Assembly: GCF_004348115.1 (NCBI RefSeq)
Contig: NZ_QPFB01000001.1
Coordinates: 2,094,773 to 2,158,772 of the forward strand
Length of the DNA stretch: 64,000 nucleotides
From: Stenotrophomonas sp. ATCM1_4
GTDB lineage: Bacteria; Pseudomonadota; Gammaproteobacteria; Xanthomonadales; Xanthomonadaceae
Direction of reading: 5' to 3'
Position 1 is the stretch's first letter. Every line of letters begins with the position of its first letter. The notes under the pieces are model-generated. The model was not told the origin of the DNA, ran no database searches, and was given only the letters and a program-made list of their open reading frames with translations. The position numbers and the translations under genes were made by a program. This document shows, piece after piece, positions 15,492 to 27,517 of the stretch.

Positions 15492-17891
15492 TCAACCCTC
15501 CGGCTCGATGGCCGCCTGTTTGCTGGTCGATAGGATAGCAGCCGCCCGCGCCCGCTCCGCGGCATCCCAGCCACGTGAGCGCCAGATCCGCCTTTCACGA
15601 AGCTGGATACCCCCTTTCCCAAGCCACACCCGCACCGCGCCACTGCCTGCGGTTTCCAGCAGTTCAGCCCCGCTGCGTTGCCAGCGCTCGCGCACGTCCG
15701 CACGTGGATGACCGAACCGGTTGGCGTGCCCGGCCGATACCACGGCCAAGCGCGCGCCGGTGGCGGCAATGAACGCCCGCGTCGACGACCCGCCACTGCC
15801 GTGGTGTGGCACCAGCACCACATCGGCCCGCACCGCGCGCGGCGAGCGCCTGACCAGCCCCTGTTCGATCACCGCACCGATGTCGCCGGTCAGCAGGGCC
15901 ACGCCGTAGGGACCGCCAACCCGCAACACGCAGCTGGACTCATTGCGCAGGTAGGGGAAGCCGGCGGCAGGATGCAGGAACTCGAACTGCACCCCGTCCC
16001 ACCACCACTGCTGGCCTGCCTCGCAAGGTGCCGTTTCCGCCCCGTGCATGCCCGGCGGCCCCAGCAACGGCACTCCCGGCATCTCCGCCTGCACCGCCGC
16101 CGCCCCGCCGGCATGGTCATGATCACCATGGCTGAGCACCAACCGGTCCAGCCGACGCACACCCAATGCCCGCAATGCTGGCACCACCACCCGCTCGCCA
16201 GCGTCGAAGCCATCGCGCACGGCCGGCCCGGCGTCGTACAGCAGGGCATGCGCACGGCTGCGCACCAGCACCGACAGCCCCTGGCCGACATCCAGCACCA
16301 CGATCTCGAACTCACCGTCGCCGGGCAGCTCACGCCACGGCAGCAACAGGGGCAACCACAGCAGCAGTGCCAGTCCACGCCCCGGCACGCCGCGCGGCAA
16401 CAGCATCCAGAGTGCCCCCAACAACGCCAGCGGCAGTGCGAACCACGCCGGCTCAGGCAGCGACCACAGCGACAGGCGGCTATCGGCCAGGGTTTCGAAC
16501 AACGGCCAAGACAGATCAAAACACCACGCCGACGCCCGCCACGGCAGCGCACCGGCCCCGGTCCAGACCGCCTCGGCGGCTGTTCCCAGCAGTGCCAACG
16601 GCACCACGACCAGGCTCCACCACGGGATGGCGACCAGATTGGCCAATGGCCCCACGGCCGAGGCCTGGCCGAACAGCAGGACGGTCAGCGGCAACAGCCC
16701 CAGCGTCGCCACCCATTGCGCCGACAAAAATCCCCGCAGCCAGTGCAGCCGCTCCGGCAGGCATGCGGCCAACAGCGCCACGCCGGCGAAGCTCAGCCAG
16801 AATCCGGCCACCAGTACCGACAAGGGATCCACCGACAGCACGGCCAACGCGGTCAGCCCCAGGCTTCCGGTCACACTGACCGGACGACGCCACAGCCGGG
16901 CCAGCACGATCACCCCGATCATCAGCACCGTCCGTACCGTCGGCAACGCGAAGCCCGCTGCCGCTGCATAGACCAGTGCCACGAGGAAGGCTCCGATGGC
17001 CGCCGCCTGCAGCCGCGGCAACCAGCGTCCCAGGCCAGGCAGCAACCACCACATCCCGGCGACCAGCCATGCGCCGCAGACCGCGACCATGCCGACGTGG
17101 AATCCGGAGATCGCGATCAAGTGGGTCAGGCCGGTCGCGCGCAGGCGCTGCCAATCCAGTTCACCCAGGCCGCGCGTATCACCCAACGCCAGTGCCTGGA
17201 CATAGCGCGCGGACCCGGCCCCTACGCTGCCGGCGATACGGTCACTGACCGCCTCACGCCATGCCTGCAACCCCGTGCCCGTGGCCAACCGCCGCGGCGC
17301 AGGCTTTACGCGCACCACACCGTTGGCCACCAGCCGCAAGGCCAGCGCATGCCGTTCGGCGTCGAATCCGCCAGGGTTGCTCAAGCCCCGCGGCGCACGC
17401 AGCCGGACCTGCAACTGCCACCTCTCCCCCGCCCGCAGCTCCAGCCGCCTCCCCGGCGAGGAAGCACCGAACGGGTCGTACCATGCCAGCTGGAGGCGCT
17501 GCCCACGCAGCACGGCCGGCTGGGCAACGTCGTCGTCCACGCGGAAATGGAACCGGGTGCGGCGCACCTCATGCTCGGGCAGGCTGACTACCTCGCCGCG
17601 CACCAGGAACTCCCGCCCCTCCATGGTGGCGGGCAACTGTGCCTGCAGACCGCTGCCCATCTGCACCCCCATCCAGCCCACGCCGGCCAGCAATGCCCCC
17701 GACCAACGGCGGCCCCGCAGGCGCCACCAGCCCAGCAGCCCGACCAGCAGCGCCAGCCAGCCCAGGGGCGGTGGCAACAGTGCCGGCGCCCAGGCCACCG
17801 CGCAGACCCCCAGCAGGAAGCCCGCCGCCACGGCCTTGCCCAGGACCGGCACGCCCTCGCGCCCGGACGCCTCTTCGGCCACGTTGTCCAT
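15492..17891 (-). CDS. comEC: DNA internalization-related competence protein ComEC/Rec2
   Basis: ComEC forms the inner-membrane channel for single-stranded DNA during natural transformation. The product (799 residues from the ATG at 17891) has N-terminal hydrophobic helices, the ComEC competence core ('GDTRGLGELDWQRLRATGLT', 'HLIAISGFHVGMVA') and a C-terminal metallo-beta-lactamase-like domain with 'LSHGDHDHAGGAAAV' and 'VLVPHHGSGGSSTRAFI'. A TTG at 17957 in the same frame is less likely. It begins a long minus-strand run ending at pgsA. Confidence 0.95.
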   Translation of the reverse strand: MDNVAEEASGREGVPVLGKAVAAGFLLGVCAVAWAPALLPPPLGWLALLVGLLGWWRLRGRRWSGALLAGVGWMGVQMGSGLQAQLPATMEGREFLVRGEVVSLPEHEVRRTRFHFRVDDDVAQPAVLRGQRLQLAWYDPFGASSPGRRLELRAGERWQLQVRLRAPRGLSNPGGFDAERHALALRLVANGVVRVKPAPRRLATGTGLQAWREAVSDRIAGSVGAGSARYVQALALGDTRGLGELDWQRLRATGLTHLIAISGFHVGMVAVCGAWLVAGMWWLLPGLGRWLPRLQAAAIGAFLVALVYAAAAGFALPTVRTVLMIGVIVLARLWRRPVSVTGSLGLTALAVLSVDPLSVLVAGFWLSFAGVALLAACLPERLHWLRGFLSAQWVATLGLLPLTVLLFGQASAVGPLANLVAIPWWSLVVVPLALLGTAAEAVWTGAGALPWRASAWCFDLSWPLFETLADSRLSLWSLPEPAWFALPLALLGALWMLLPRGVPGRGLALLLWLPLLLPWRELPGDGEFEIVVLDVGQGLSVLVRSRAHALLYDAGPAVRDGFDAGERVVVPALRALGVRRLDRLVLSHGDHDHAGGAAAVQAEMPGVPLLGPPGMHGAETAPCEAGQQWWWDGVQFEFLHPAAGFPYLRNESSCVLRVGGPYGVALLTGDIGAVIEQGLVRRSPRAVRADVVLVPHHGSGGSSTRAFIAATGARLAVVSAGHANRFGHPRADVRERWQRSGAELLETAGSGAVRVWLGKGGIQLRERRIWRSRGWDAAERARAAAILSTSKQAAIEPEG

Positions 17892-18025
17892 GCCTTCGCC
17901 CCGCCACCATCCCAGAGCGCATGCTGTTCCGCGGCCCGATGCATCCCAATCGGCCAAACCGGGCCATCACGGTCGGGCGAACCCGGGGAACGCCGTGCAG
18001 ACCCGTCGTCCACTTTCCTGCAGGC

Positions 18026-18052
18026 AAAAGAAAAGCGGGCACAAGGCCCGCC
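18026..18052 (-). terminator. pnp terminator
   Basis: On the minus strand GCGGGC pairs with GCCCGC (18046-18051 and 18035-18040) around a 5-nt loop and is followed by TTTTCTTTT. It lies 25 bp after the pnp stop and closes the rimP-pnp transcript. Confidence 0.85.
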
Positions 18053-18076
18053 TTCCTTCAGCGCAACACCGCGACC

Positions 18077-20185
<2,109 letters not shown>

Positions 20186-20292
20186 GGGGAATCCTTGAAA
20201 TGCTTCATCAGATGGACCGCTGACGACCCTTGCCGTCATCGGGTGGCCGGGCGGGTCCGGCCGATCTACTGCGATTTTGAAACTGCAAAAAC

Positions 20293-20320
20293 AAAACCGC
20301 GGCGCATCGCTGCGCCGCGG
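20293..20320 (-). terminator. Terminator or attenuator between rpsO and pnp
   Basis: A perfect 10-bp stem CCGCGGCGCA/TGCGCCGCGG (20297-20306 and 20311-20320) with a 4-nt loop is followed on the minus strand by TTTTGTTTTT. It lies after the rpsO stop, and readthrough would give pnp. Confidence 0.85.
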
Positions 20321-20331
20321 CGGGAAGTCTA

Positions 20332-20592
20332 TTAGCGGCGCAGGCCGAGCTTTTCAATCAGCGCCTTGTAGCGCTCGACGTCCTTCTTCTTCAGGTAGTC
20401 GAGCAGGCTGCGGCGGCGGTTGACCATCTGCAGCAGGCCACGGCGGCTGTGGTGGTCCTTCTTGTGTTCCTTGAAGTGGCCGGTCAGCAGTTCGATGCGG
20501 GCGGTCAGCAGGGCCACCTGGACTTCCGGCGAACCGGTGTCGTTGGTGCCGCGGGCGTTGGCTTCAATAACCTTCTGGGTGTCGATCGACAT
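20332..20592 (-). CDS. rpsO: 30S ribosomal protein S15
   Basis: S15 binds 16S rRNA early in assembly of the small-subunit platform. The 86-residue product is full length and typical: '[20 protein letters not shown]', '[20 protein letters not shown]' and '[20 protein letters not shown]'. It has its own promoter at 20708-20736 and a structured leader, fitting the self-regulation known for rpsO in E. coli. pnp follows through a terminator hairpin. Confidence 0.99.
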   Translation of the reverse strand: MSIDTQKVIEANARGTNDTGSPEVQVALLTARIELLTGHFKEHKKDHHSRRGLLQMVNRRRSLLDYLKKKDVERYKALIEKLGLRR

Positions 20593-20633
20593 TTCGTGTT
20601 TTCTCTTGGATGCGTGGCCGGCAGGAACGTACT

Positions 20634-20700
20634 GGACGCACCGCGCAGCTCGCCGATTGATAGAACCCCGGCCGACGGCCGGAGGGTGCCCCTACAAGGG
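20634..20700 (-). promoter_or_regulatory. Structured rpsO leader
   Basis: The transcript from the predicted start near 20701 can fold CCC-TTGTA-GGG and then a longer hairpin CTCCGGCC/GGCCGGGG with a 3-nt loop (about 20669-20688). In E. coli S15 represses its own mRNA through a leader fold; a similar role here is inferred from position. Confidence 0.45.
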
Positions 20701-20707
20701 CCGCAAA

Positions 20708-20736
20708 ATTGTAACGACCTCAACCATTTGCCACAA
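20708..20736 (-). promoter_or_regulatory. rpsO promoter
   Basis: On the minus strand TTGTGG (20736-20731), a 17-bp spacer, and TACAAT (20713-20708) match a sigma-70 promoter well. It lies between truB and rpsO and would allow rpsO-pnp expression apart from the upstream operon. Confidence 0.7.
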
Positions 20737-20765
20737 GGCGCGTCAGGGTTCGGCGCCTGTCCCAT

Positions 20766-21677
20766 TCAGAGATTGAACCGGCGCTGCGGTGCCAGGCGGC
20801 CGTCGGACTCCACCTGGCCCAGTCCCAGCGGAGCACCTTCCGCCCCGAAAACCGCCACCAGCCCGACCGGCCAGGCCGGATTGCGCAGACGCTGACCCAT
20901 GCAGAACCGGGCCGCCTGCCCCTCATCCAGATCAACCCGGCCAAAGTGGACCAGCCCGTCCTGGATCGGAAGCAGCCATTGCAGCAGCGCCGCCTCATCG
21001 CCGCTCTCGGCCACTTCCCGCAGCGCATCCAGCCCGATCATCCGCGGCGACAGGAACGGCTCCACCCACAGGCGGCGCAGCGCGGTGATGTGCGCCCCGC
21101 AGCCCAGCAGTTCGCCCAGATCCCTGGCAATGCTGCGGATATAGGTGCCCGAACCACAGGTCACGCGCAGCGACAGCTGCTCGCTCTCCTGCGCCAGCAC
21201 CTCGATGGCCTGTACGTGGACTTCCCGCTCCGGGGCCTCGATGGCATCCCCGCGCCGGGCCTTCACATACAACGGCTCCCCGCCCTGCTTGAGCGCGGAA
21301 TAGATCGGGGCGCGCTGGCGGATATGCCCGGTCAGGGTCGCCAGCGCCGCGTCCAGTGCCTGTCGGGGGATGGCCGGCACCGGGCGCTCACGCAGCACGA
21401 CCCCGTCGGCATCGTCGGTATCGGTGGTACGCCCCAGCGCGATCTGAGCGTCGTAGGCCTTGGCCGAGCCCAGCAGCAGCCCGGCAATCTTGGTCGCCTC
21501 GCCGAAGCACAACGGCAGCAGGCCGGTGGCCAGCGGGTCCAGGCTGCCGGTATGCCCCCCCTTCTCGGCACGGAACAGGCGGCGCGCCACCTGCAGCGCG
21601 GTGTTGGAGCTCATGCCGGCGGGCTTGTCGAGCAGGACGATGCCATCCAGGCGACGGAATGAAATACGGGGACGCAT
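20766..21677 (-). CDS. truB: tRNA pseudouridine(55) synthase TruB
   Basis: TruB makes pseudouridine 55 in the T-loop of tRNAs. The 303-residue product has the motif '[14 protein letters not shown]' with catalytic Asp47, the family start '[14 protein letters not shown]', and a C-terminal PUA-like part. I chose the ATG at 21677, which gives the normal N-terminus; a GTG at 21701 would add eight codons. It lies after rbfA with a small hairpin between them, in the usual nusA-infB-rbfA-truB-rpsO-pnp order. Confidence 0.97.
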   Translation of the reverse strand: MRPRISFRRLDGIVLLDKPAGMSSNTALQVARRLFRAEKGGHTGSLDPLATGLLPLCFGEATKIAGLLLGSAKAYDAQIALGRTTDTDDADGVVLRERPVPAIPRQALDAALATLTGHIRQRAPIYSALKQGGEPLYVKARRGDAIEAPEREVHVQAIEVLAQESEQLSLRVTCGSGTYIRSIARDLGELLGCGAHITALRRLWVEPFLSPRMIGLDALREVAESGDEAALLQWLLPIQDGLVHFGRVDLDEGQAARFCMGQRLRNPAWPVGLVAVFGAEGAPLGLGQVESDGRLAPQRRFNL

Positions 21678-21762
21678 GCAACACCCTACTCGGGCCGGCA
21701 CGGCAATGCCGGACGGGAATCAGGAAATCATCGGCGCCGTGCGTGGCGCCGGCCAGATATGA

Positions 21763-21784
21763 CAACAGCCCTTGCGGGCTGCTG
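21763..21784 (-). other. Hairpin between rbfA and truB
   Basis: CAGCCC-GCAA-GGGCTG with flanking pairs directly follows the rbfA stop on the minus strand. A GCAA tetraloop makes it stable, but no real T-run follows, so it is more likely an mRNA processing or stability element than a full terminator. Confidence 0.4.
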
Positions 21785-21786
21785 CT

Positions 21787-22161
21787 TCACTCTTCGTCGG
21801 AGCTCGACGGCGGATGTTTGTCCGACAGGTCGCGCAGCAGGTTGTCGATGCGCTCGCCGCGGTCCACCGAGTCGTCGTAGTGGAAATGCAGCTCCGGCAC
21901 GTGCCGCAGCTTCATTGCCCGGGCCAGCGCCATGCGCAGCTCCACCGACAGCTCACGCAGGCCCTTCACCGCCTCGGCCGAGCGTTCCGGCATCAGTGCG
22001 GTGACGAACACCTTGGCATGGGCCATGTCGCGGGTGACCTCCACGTCCGAGACGCTGACCGATGGCAGCCCGTGCTCACGCACGGCGGCATGCACCAGCG
22101 TGCCCAGATCACGACGGATCTGCGCGGAAACTCGGTCGGTACGGTGGAAAGTCTTTGGCAC
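21787..22161 (-). CDS. rbfA: Ribosome-binding factor A
   Basis: RbfA helps mature the 30S subunit and 16S rRNA 5' end, particularly in the cold. The 124-residue product shows the KH-like RbfA fold: 'RTDRVSAQIRRDLGTLVHAA', 'VSVSDVEVTRDMAHAKVFVT' and 'LRHVPELHFHYDDSVDRGER', ending with an acidic and serine-rich tail. It lies downstream of infB across a 76-bp spacer that holds a strong hairpin. Confidence 0.97.
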   Translation of the reverse strand: MPKTFHRTDRVSAQIRRDLGTLVHAAVREHGLPSVSVSDVEVTRDMAHAKVFVTALMPERSAEAVKGLRELSVELRMALARAMKLRHVPELHFHYDDSVDRGERIDNLLRDLSDKHPPSSSDEE

Positions 22162-22198
22162 GTTTTCTGGCTCGTTTGAATATTGCGTTGATGAAGCG

Positions 22199-22228
22199 GG
22201 ACCGGCCCGCCATGGGGCGGACCGGTCC
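22199..22228 (-). other. Strong hairpin between infB and rbfA
   Basis: A 13-bp stem with one mismatch (22199-22211 and 22216-22228) and a 4-nt loop begins about ten bases after the infB stop. No T-run follows, so termination is not expected; an RNase III site or 3'-end block is possible. Confidence 0.5.
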
Positions 22229-22237
22229 GTGGTGCGA

Positions 22238-24883
22238 TTACAGCGTACGCGGCACTTCGATGCGCTCGAAGCATTCGATCTGGTCGCCGGCCTTCACATC
22301 GTTGTAGGCCTTCACGCCGATACCGCATTCGGTACCGTTGCGAACCTCCTCGACGTTCTCCTTGAAGCGGCGCAGCGATTCCAGTTCGCCCTCGAACACC
22401 ACCACGCTGTCGCGCAGCACGCGGATCGGCTTGTTCCGCTTGACCACGCCCTCGACCACCATGCAGCCGGCGATCGCGCCCAGCTTCGAGCTGCGGAACA
22501 CGTCGCGGACCTCGGCGATACCGATGATCTCTTCGCGGATTTCCACGCCGAGCAGACCGGAGGCCACCTGCTTCACCTGGTCGATCACGTCATAGATGAT
22601 CGAGAAGTAACGCAGGTCCACGCCATTGGATTCAATGATGCGACGGGCCGAAGCATCCGCACGCACGTTGAAGCCGATCACGGTGGCCTTGGAAGCGGCG
22701 GCCGAATTGGCGTCCGACTCGGTGATGCCGCCCACGCCGGAGTGGATCACGTTGATGCGGATGTCGTCGTTGGACAGGCCCACCAGCGACTGGCTCAGTG
22801 CCTGCACCGAACCCTGGACATCGGCCTTGATCAGCAGGTTCAACACCTGCTGGCCTTCGCCCTTGCCCAGCTGCGCCATGATGTCTTCCATGCGGCTGCC
22901 CGCGGTGGCGACCAGACGCGATTCACGGCGCTTGGTCTCACGCTGCTGGGCGACATCCTTGGCCAGGCGCTCGTCTTCAACGACGACAAAATCATCGCCC
23001 GCTTCCGGCACGCCGGACAGACCCAGCACCTGCACCGGGATCGACGGGCCGGCTTCGGCCACCTGGCGACCGGTCTCGTCGAACAGCGCACGCACGCGGC
23101 CGTACTGGATGCCGCACACCAGGTAGTCACCCTTCTTGAGCTGACCCTGCTGCACCAGCACCGTCGCGACCGGGCCACGGCCCTTGTCCAGCGAGGACTC
23201 GATTACCACGCCCGCCGCGCGGCCTTCGGCCACGGCCTTCAGCTCAAGCAGTTCGGCCTGGATCGAAATCGCGTCCAGCAGGTCATCAATGCCCTGGCCG
23301 GTCTTGGCGGAGATTTCCACCATCTGCGTATCGCCACCGAAGTCTTCGGCCACGACCTGCTCGGCGAGCAGTTCGTTCTTGACCCGCATCGGGTCGGCCG
23401 AGGACTTGTCCATCTTGTTGATCGCCACCACGATCGGCGCGTTGGCGGCACGGGCGTGCTGGATGGCTTCCTTGGTCTGCGGCATGACGCCGTCGTCGGC
23501 GGCTACGACCACCACCACCACGTCGGTCAGCTGCGCGCCACGGGCACGCATCGAGGTGAACGCGGCATGGCCCGGGGTATCCAGGAAGCTGATCACGCCC
23601 TTCGGCGTATCCACGTGGTAGGCACCGATGTGCTGGGTGATGCCACCGGCTTCGCCATTGGCGACCTTGGTGCGGCGGATGTAATCCAGCAGCGAGGTCT
23701 TGCCGTGGTCGACGTGGCCCATGATGGTGACCACCGGCGGACGCGGCACGGCGTCGCCCTGGTCGGCATCGGTGATGGCCAGCAGTGCGTCTTCGGCATC
23801 GTTGGTGTCCGCGCGCACGGCCTTGTGGCCGAGCTCTTCGGTCACCAGCACGGCGGTGTCGTGGTCGATGGACTGGGTGATGGTGGCCATCACGCCCATC
23901 TTGAACAACGCCTTGACCACTTCGCCGCCCTTCAGGGCCAGCTTCTGCGCCAGATCGGCAACGGTAACGGTCTCGCCGATGGCGATCTCGCGCACGACCG
24001 GTGCGGTCGGACGCTCGAAGCCATGGCTGCCACCGCCGCCACGCGACTGTTCATTGCCACGACGGCCCTGCGGCGCACGGCTGCCCGGGCGACCACGCGA
24101 ATTATTGTTGTTGCTGTTGCCGCGACGCGCACGGTCCGATGCCGACAGGTGCAGCTGGCCACCGAAACGGTTGCCGCCATCGTTGTCCGCGCCCTGCGTG
24201 CCACGTGCCTTGCCCGGCTTGGCATGCGACGACGGTGCGCGATCCTCGCGGATCGGCGCACGCGGTGCAGCCGGTGCCGCGGCATGACGCGGCGCCTTGG
24301 CCACCGGCTCGCTTGCTGCCTCGGTCGCCGCCGGCTTTGCAAGCTTGGCCTTGGCCGCTTCTTCGGCGGCGATGCGCTCGGCTTCGATACGCTGGCGCTC
24401 GGCGTCCTCGGCCGCCTTCTGGCGGGCGATTTCCTCGTCGCGGGCACGGTCCTTCTCGGCCAGCATGCGCTGCTCGTCGAGATTGCGCTGACGCGATTCC
24501 TCGAGCTTGCGCAGGATTTCGGCGCGCTCCTCGTCCGGCGTCATCGCAGGCTTGCCACCTTCCGGCTTGACGTAGGTACGCTTCTGGCGCACCTCGACGT
24601 TGACCGTGGTCTTGCTGCGACCGGCATTGACCGTCACTTCCTGGTGCTTGCGACGGGCCAGGGTGATCTTCTTCGGGGCGCCTTCGGCACCCTCGTCGGC
24701 GGGCGACTCATCCTTGCCGTGCGAACGGCGGAGGAATCCCAGAAGCTTCACTTTCTCGGTGCTGGTCACGACCTGGTCGGGACCGCTGAACTTCATGCCG
24801 GCCTGGGCCAGCTGCTCCAGCAGTTTCTCGACCGGCGTGTTGACCAGTTCGGCGAGCTTGCGGATGGTGGTTTGCTGCGACAT
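22238..24883 (-). CDS. infB: Translation initiation factor IF-2
   Basis: IF-2 is the GTPase that brings fMet-tRNA to the 30S subunit and promotes subunit joining. The 881-residue product has the N-terminal IF2_N helix domain ('[20 protein letters not shown]'), a long charged Ala/Arg/Glu-rich linker (about residues 90-370), the GTPase domain near residue 384 with '[13 protein letters not shown]', 'DTPGHAAF' and 'NKMDK', and C-terminal IF2 domains. The ATG at 24883 follows AGGATCC at a good distance. Its tRNA ligand gene, tRNA-fMet, heads the same operon. Confidence 0.98.
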   Translation of the reverse strand: MSQQTTIRKLAELVNTPVEKLLEQLAQAGMKFSGPDQVVTSTEKVKLLGFLRRSHGKDESPADEGAEGAPKKITLARRKHQEVTVNAGRSKTTVNVEVRQKRTYVKPEGGKPAMTPDEERAEILRKLEESRQRNLDEQRMLAEKDRARDEEIARQKAAEDAERQRIEAERIAAEEAAKAKLAKPAATEAASEPVAKAPRHAAAPAAPRAPIREDRAPSSHAKPGKARGTQGADNDGGNRFGGQLHLSASDRARRGNSNNNNSRGRPGSRAPQGRRGNEQSRGGGGSHGFERPTAPVVREIAIGETVTVADLAQKLALKGGEVVKALFKMGVMATITQSIDHDTAVLVTEELGHKAVRADTNDAEDALLAITDADQGDAVPRPPVVTIMGHVDHGKTSLLDYIRRTKVANGEAGGITQHIGAYHVDTPKGVISFLDTPGHAAFTSMRARGAQLTDVVVVVVAADDGVMPQTKEAIQHARAANAPIVVAINKMDKSSADPMRVKNELLAEQVVAEDFGGDTQMVEISAKTGQGIDDLLDAISIQAELLELKAVAEGRAAGVVIESSLDKGRGPVATVLVQQGQLKKGDYLVCGIQYGRVRALFDETGRQVAEAGPSIPVQVLGLSGVPEAGDDFVVVEDERLAKDVAQQRETKRRESRLVATAGSRMEDIMAQLGKGEGQQVLNLLIKADVQGSVQALSQSLVGLSNDDIRINVIHSGVGGITESDANSAAASKATVIGFNVRADASARRIIESNGVDLRYFSIIYDVIDQVKQVASGLLGVEIREEIIGIAEVRDVFRSSKLGAIAGCMVVEGVVKRNKPIRVLRDSVVVFEGELESLRRFKENVEEVRNGTECGIGVKAYNDVKAGDQIECFERIEVPRTL

Positions 24884-24942
24884 TCGGATCCTATGATCTT
24901 GTTGGCGCCCCCTCGACACGAACGAAGGCAGCGCGGAGTCTA

Positions 24943-24961
24943 CGCCCTGAGCGGCTCAGGG
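24943..24961 (-). other. Hairpin between nusA and infB
   Basis: A perfect 8-bp stem GCCCTGAG/CTCAGGGC with a 3-nt loop lies 18 bases after the nusA stop. It lacks a T-run. It may separate or stabilise the nusA and infB parts of the transcript. Confidence 0.4.
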
Positions 24962-24978
24962 CACTGTTCATCGCTGGC

Positions 24979-26490
24979 TCATTCGCCGCGCTCCAGGCGG
25001 GCGATCTCCTCGGCGCGGGCGGCGAGGACCAGCGCTGCGGCGCGCTCAAGATCCATACCCTCGATACCGAACTCCAGGATCTCGTCGGCAGCCAGGTCCG
25101 ACAGATCCTCACTCGTACGCACGCCATGACCGGCCAGCGCGTACGCGGTTGCTTCATCCATGCCCTTCAATGCCAGCAGGTCATCCGCAGGCACGCCGCC
25201 CTCGGCGCCCTCTTCCACGGCCAGCGCCTCGTTGAGCAGCGCGTCGCGGGCGCGGGCACGCAGTTCCTCGACGATGTCCTCGTCGAAGCCTTCCACGGCC
25301 AGCAGCTCGCCGACCGGCACGTACGCGATTTCTTCCACGGTGCCGAAACCTTCGGACACCAGGATGCCGGCAATTTCCTCGTCCACTTCCAGCTTGTCCA
25401 TGAACAGCTGACGGGCGACGGCCTGCTCGGCCTCGGACTTGGCGGTCACCTGGTCCTGGGTCATCACATTCAGCTGCCAACCGGTCAGACGGCTGGCCAG
25501 ACGCACGTTCTGGCCGCCCTTGCCGATAGCCTGGGCCAGGCGGTCTTCGGCCACGGCCAGGTCCATCGAATGCTTCTCTTCATCGACGATGATCGACTGC
25601 ACTTCGGCAGGCGCCATCGCATTGATGACGAAGTTGGCCGGGTTCTCGTTCCACAGCACGATGTCCACGCGCTCGCCATTGAGCTCGTTGGACACGGCCT
25701 GGACGCGCGAACCGCGCATGCCGATGCAGGCGCCGATCGGATCGGTGCGGCTGTCATGGGCCAGCACGGCAATCTTGGCACGGTCGCCCGGGTCGCGGGC
25801 ACAGGCCTTGATTTCCACCAGGCCCTGGCCGACTTCCGGCACCTCGAGTTTGAACAGCTCGATCATGAATTCCGGGGCAGCGCGGCTGATGAACAGCTGC
25901 GGACCACGCGGCTCCGAACGCACTTCGGCCAGGTAACCGCGCACGCGGTCGCCGGCGCGCAGCACGTCGCGCGGGATGCCCTTGTCCTTCGGGATGAAGG
26001 CCTCGGCGTTGCCGCCCAGGTCCACGTAGATGTTGCCGCGCTCGGCACGCTTGACCACGCCGGTGACCAGCTCGCCGACGCGATCCTTCCATGCATCGAC
26101 CACCTGCTGGCGCTCGGCCTCGCGCACGCGCTGCACGATGACCTGCTTGGCGGCCTGGGCGGCGATGCGGCCGAAATCCGGGTTCTCGATCTGTTCTTCG
26201 ATGTAGTCACCGATCTCGACGCCATCGGCCTCGTCGATCGCGTCCATCATGCGGATCTGGCGGTCCGGCGATTCCATCACCACGTCGTCGGCGACCACTT
26301 CCCAGCGACGGAAGGTCTCGTAGCTGCCGTCCTTCTGGTTGATCGACACGCGCGCCAGCACGTCCTGGTCGATGTAACGCTTCTTCGCCGCGGAGGCGAG
26401 CGCTGCTTCGATCGCGTCGAAAATCACTTCGCGCGGCACGCCCTTCTCGTTGGCGACTGCGTCAACTACCAGCAAAAGTTCCTTGCTCAT
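24979..26490 (-). CDS. nusA: Transcription termination/antitermination factor NusA
   Basis: NusA binds RNA polymerase and nascent RNA, and affects pausing, termination and antitermination. The 503-residue product has the N-terminal polymerase-binding domain ('ELLLVVDAVANEKGVPREVI'), an S1 domain ('VTGVVKRAERGNIYVDLGGN'), two KH domains ('DPIGACIGMRGSRVQAVSNE', 'LAQAIGKGGQNVRLASRLTG') and C-terminal acidic repeats of helix-hairpin-helix type ('EEIAYVPVGELLAVEGFDED'). It starts 4 bp after rimP. Confidence 0.98.
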   Translation of the reverse strand: MSKELLLVVDAVANEKGVPREVIFDAIEAALASAAKKRYIDQDVLARVSINQKDGSYETFRRWEVVADDVVMESPDRQIRMMDAIDEADGVEIGDYIEEQIENPDFGRIAAQAAKQVIVQRVREAERQQVVDAWKDRVGELVTGVVKRAERGNIYVDLGGNAEAFIPKDKGIPRDVLRAGDRVRGYLAEVRSEPRGPQLFISRAAPEFMIELFKLEVPEVGQGLVEIKACARDPGDRAKIAVLAHDSRTDPIGACIGMRGSRVQAVSNELNGERVDIVLWNENPANFVINAMAPAEVQSIIVDEEKHSMDLAVAEDRLAQAIGKGGQNVRLASRLTGWQLNVMTQDQVTAKSEAEQAVARQLFMDKLEVDEEIAGILVSEGFGTVEEIAYVPVGELLAVEGFDEDIVEELRARARDALLNEALAVEEGAEGGVPADDLLALKGMDEATAYALAGHGVRTSEDLSDLAADEILEFGIEGMDLERAAALVLAARAEEIARLERGE

Positions 26491-26494
26491 CGGC

Positions 26495-27085
26495 TCACTC
26501 CGCGCGCGGCTTTTTGGCCGCCGTTTCGTTATTGGATTTGTTCTTGGCCTTGTCGCCCTTCTTCGGGGCCGGGCCGGCGGGTTTGGTCGGCGCCAGGCCC
26601 AGTGCGGCCCAGTCCGGAATGATGCGTGCCTTGTCGATGTTGTCGAACGCGGCCACGAACGGCTTGCCGTCGACGATGAACGTCACGGTGCCCTGCGCGT
26701 GGTCCACCGCGGCGATCTCGCCCTGCAGGCGGCGGCGGCTCTCCTGCGGCAGCTTCAGGCCGACCTTGGCGGACTGGCCAAGCTGCTGCTCGAACTGTTC
26801 CAGCGTGAACAACGGACGGTCCACGCCCGGCGAGGAGACTTCCAGCGTGTAGTTGCCGCTGATCGGGTCTTCCACGTCCAGTTGCGCCGACACTTCGCGG
26901 CTGACCCGCTCGCAGTCGTCGACATTGACCATGCGCTCGGGCTGTTCGGCCAGCGGCACGTCGATGTACAGGCGCAGGGTTGCACCGCCGGGGGCCGGCA
27001 GATACTCGGCGCCCAACAAATCGAGCCCCAGCGCTTGCACGGTGGGGCCCAGCAGATTCGCGATTTCAGTAGCCTTGTCGCTCAC
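26495..27085 (-). CDS. rimP: Ribosome maturation factor RimP
   Basis: RimP is needed for 30S maturation. The 196-residue product has the two-domain form: '[20 protein letters not shown]' and '[20 protein letters not shown]', the signature '[20 protein letters not shown]', and a C-terminal Sm-like part with a Lys-rich tail. The start is GTG at 27085 with GGCAGG upstream; the frame is open for 57 codons further up, which are not family-like. It follows tRNA-fMet, the same order as metY-rimP-nusA-infB in E. coli. Confidence 0.96.
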   Translation of the reverse strand: MSDKATEIANLLGPTVQALGLDLLGAEYLPAPGGATLRLYIDVPLAEQPERMVNVDDCERVSREVSAQLDVEDPISGNYTLEVSSPGVDRPLFTLEQFEQQLGQSAKVGLKLPQESRRRLQGEIAAVDHAQGTVTFIVDGKPFVAAFDNIDKARIIPDWAALGLAPTKPAGPAPKKGDKAKNKSNNETAAKKPRAE

Positions 27086-27149
27086 AGCCTGCCTTGGTTC
27101 GGTAAATGGGGACTGGTACCACCCAGCCGGGATTTTCCGTTGTCCGGAA

Positions 27150-27177
27150 ACAACAAAGGACCCTATTGGGCCCTTTG
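27150..27177 (-). terminator. Attenuator-like hairpin between tRNA-fMet and rimP
   Basis: On the minus strand CAAAGGGCCC-AATA-GGGTCCTTTG (27154-27177) forms a 10-bp stem with one G-U pair, followed by TTGTTT. Placed after the tRNA and before rimP, it could end most tRNA transcripts or modulate readthrough. Confidence 0.55.
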
Positions 27178-27281
27178 TCCGGTTGAAATCCGGTGACTGG
27201 ATTCCGGTTGCAAGAACGGAAGCAAACGTTCTTGCGAGCCCAGACTTTGGCTTCAATCGACATTGTCGCAGAAACCGAAGC

Positions 27282-27358
27282 TGGTAGCGGGGGCAGGATT
27301 TGAACCTGCGACCTTCGGGTTATGAGCCCGACGAGCTGCCAGACTGCTCCACCCCGCA
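27282..27358 (-). tRNA. Initiator tRNA-fMet (CAT)
   Basis: The 77-nt gene reads GCGGGGTGGAGCAGTCTGGC after an unpaired first base and ends CCCCGCTACCA. The anticodon stem has the three G-C pairs (GGG-CTCATAA-CCC) that mark initiators, and position 1 does not pair with position 72. It heads the rimP-nusA-infB operon. Confidence 0.95.
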
Positions 27359-27517
27359 GCAGAAGCGGAATTATGAAGTAACTTGGATCAGATTGCAACC
27401 CTTATTTACTTCACTTGTTTCTCCGATCTTCCGGAGAAACCCGAGGAATTGACTCCCCGGCGAACCACCTTCCGGTGATTCCGGCAGCGCCGCGTCGCGT
27501 TGCTGCCGTCAAATCAG

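Noticed and set aside
17892-17957. Longer comEC start (TTG at 17957)
   Set aside because: The extra 22 codons show no family-like residues, and an ATG at 17891 gives a normal ComEC length.
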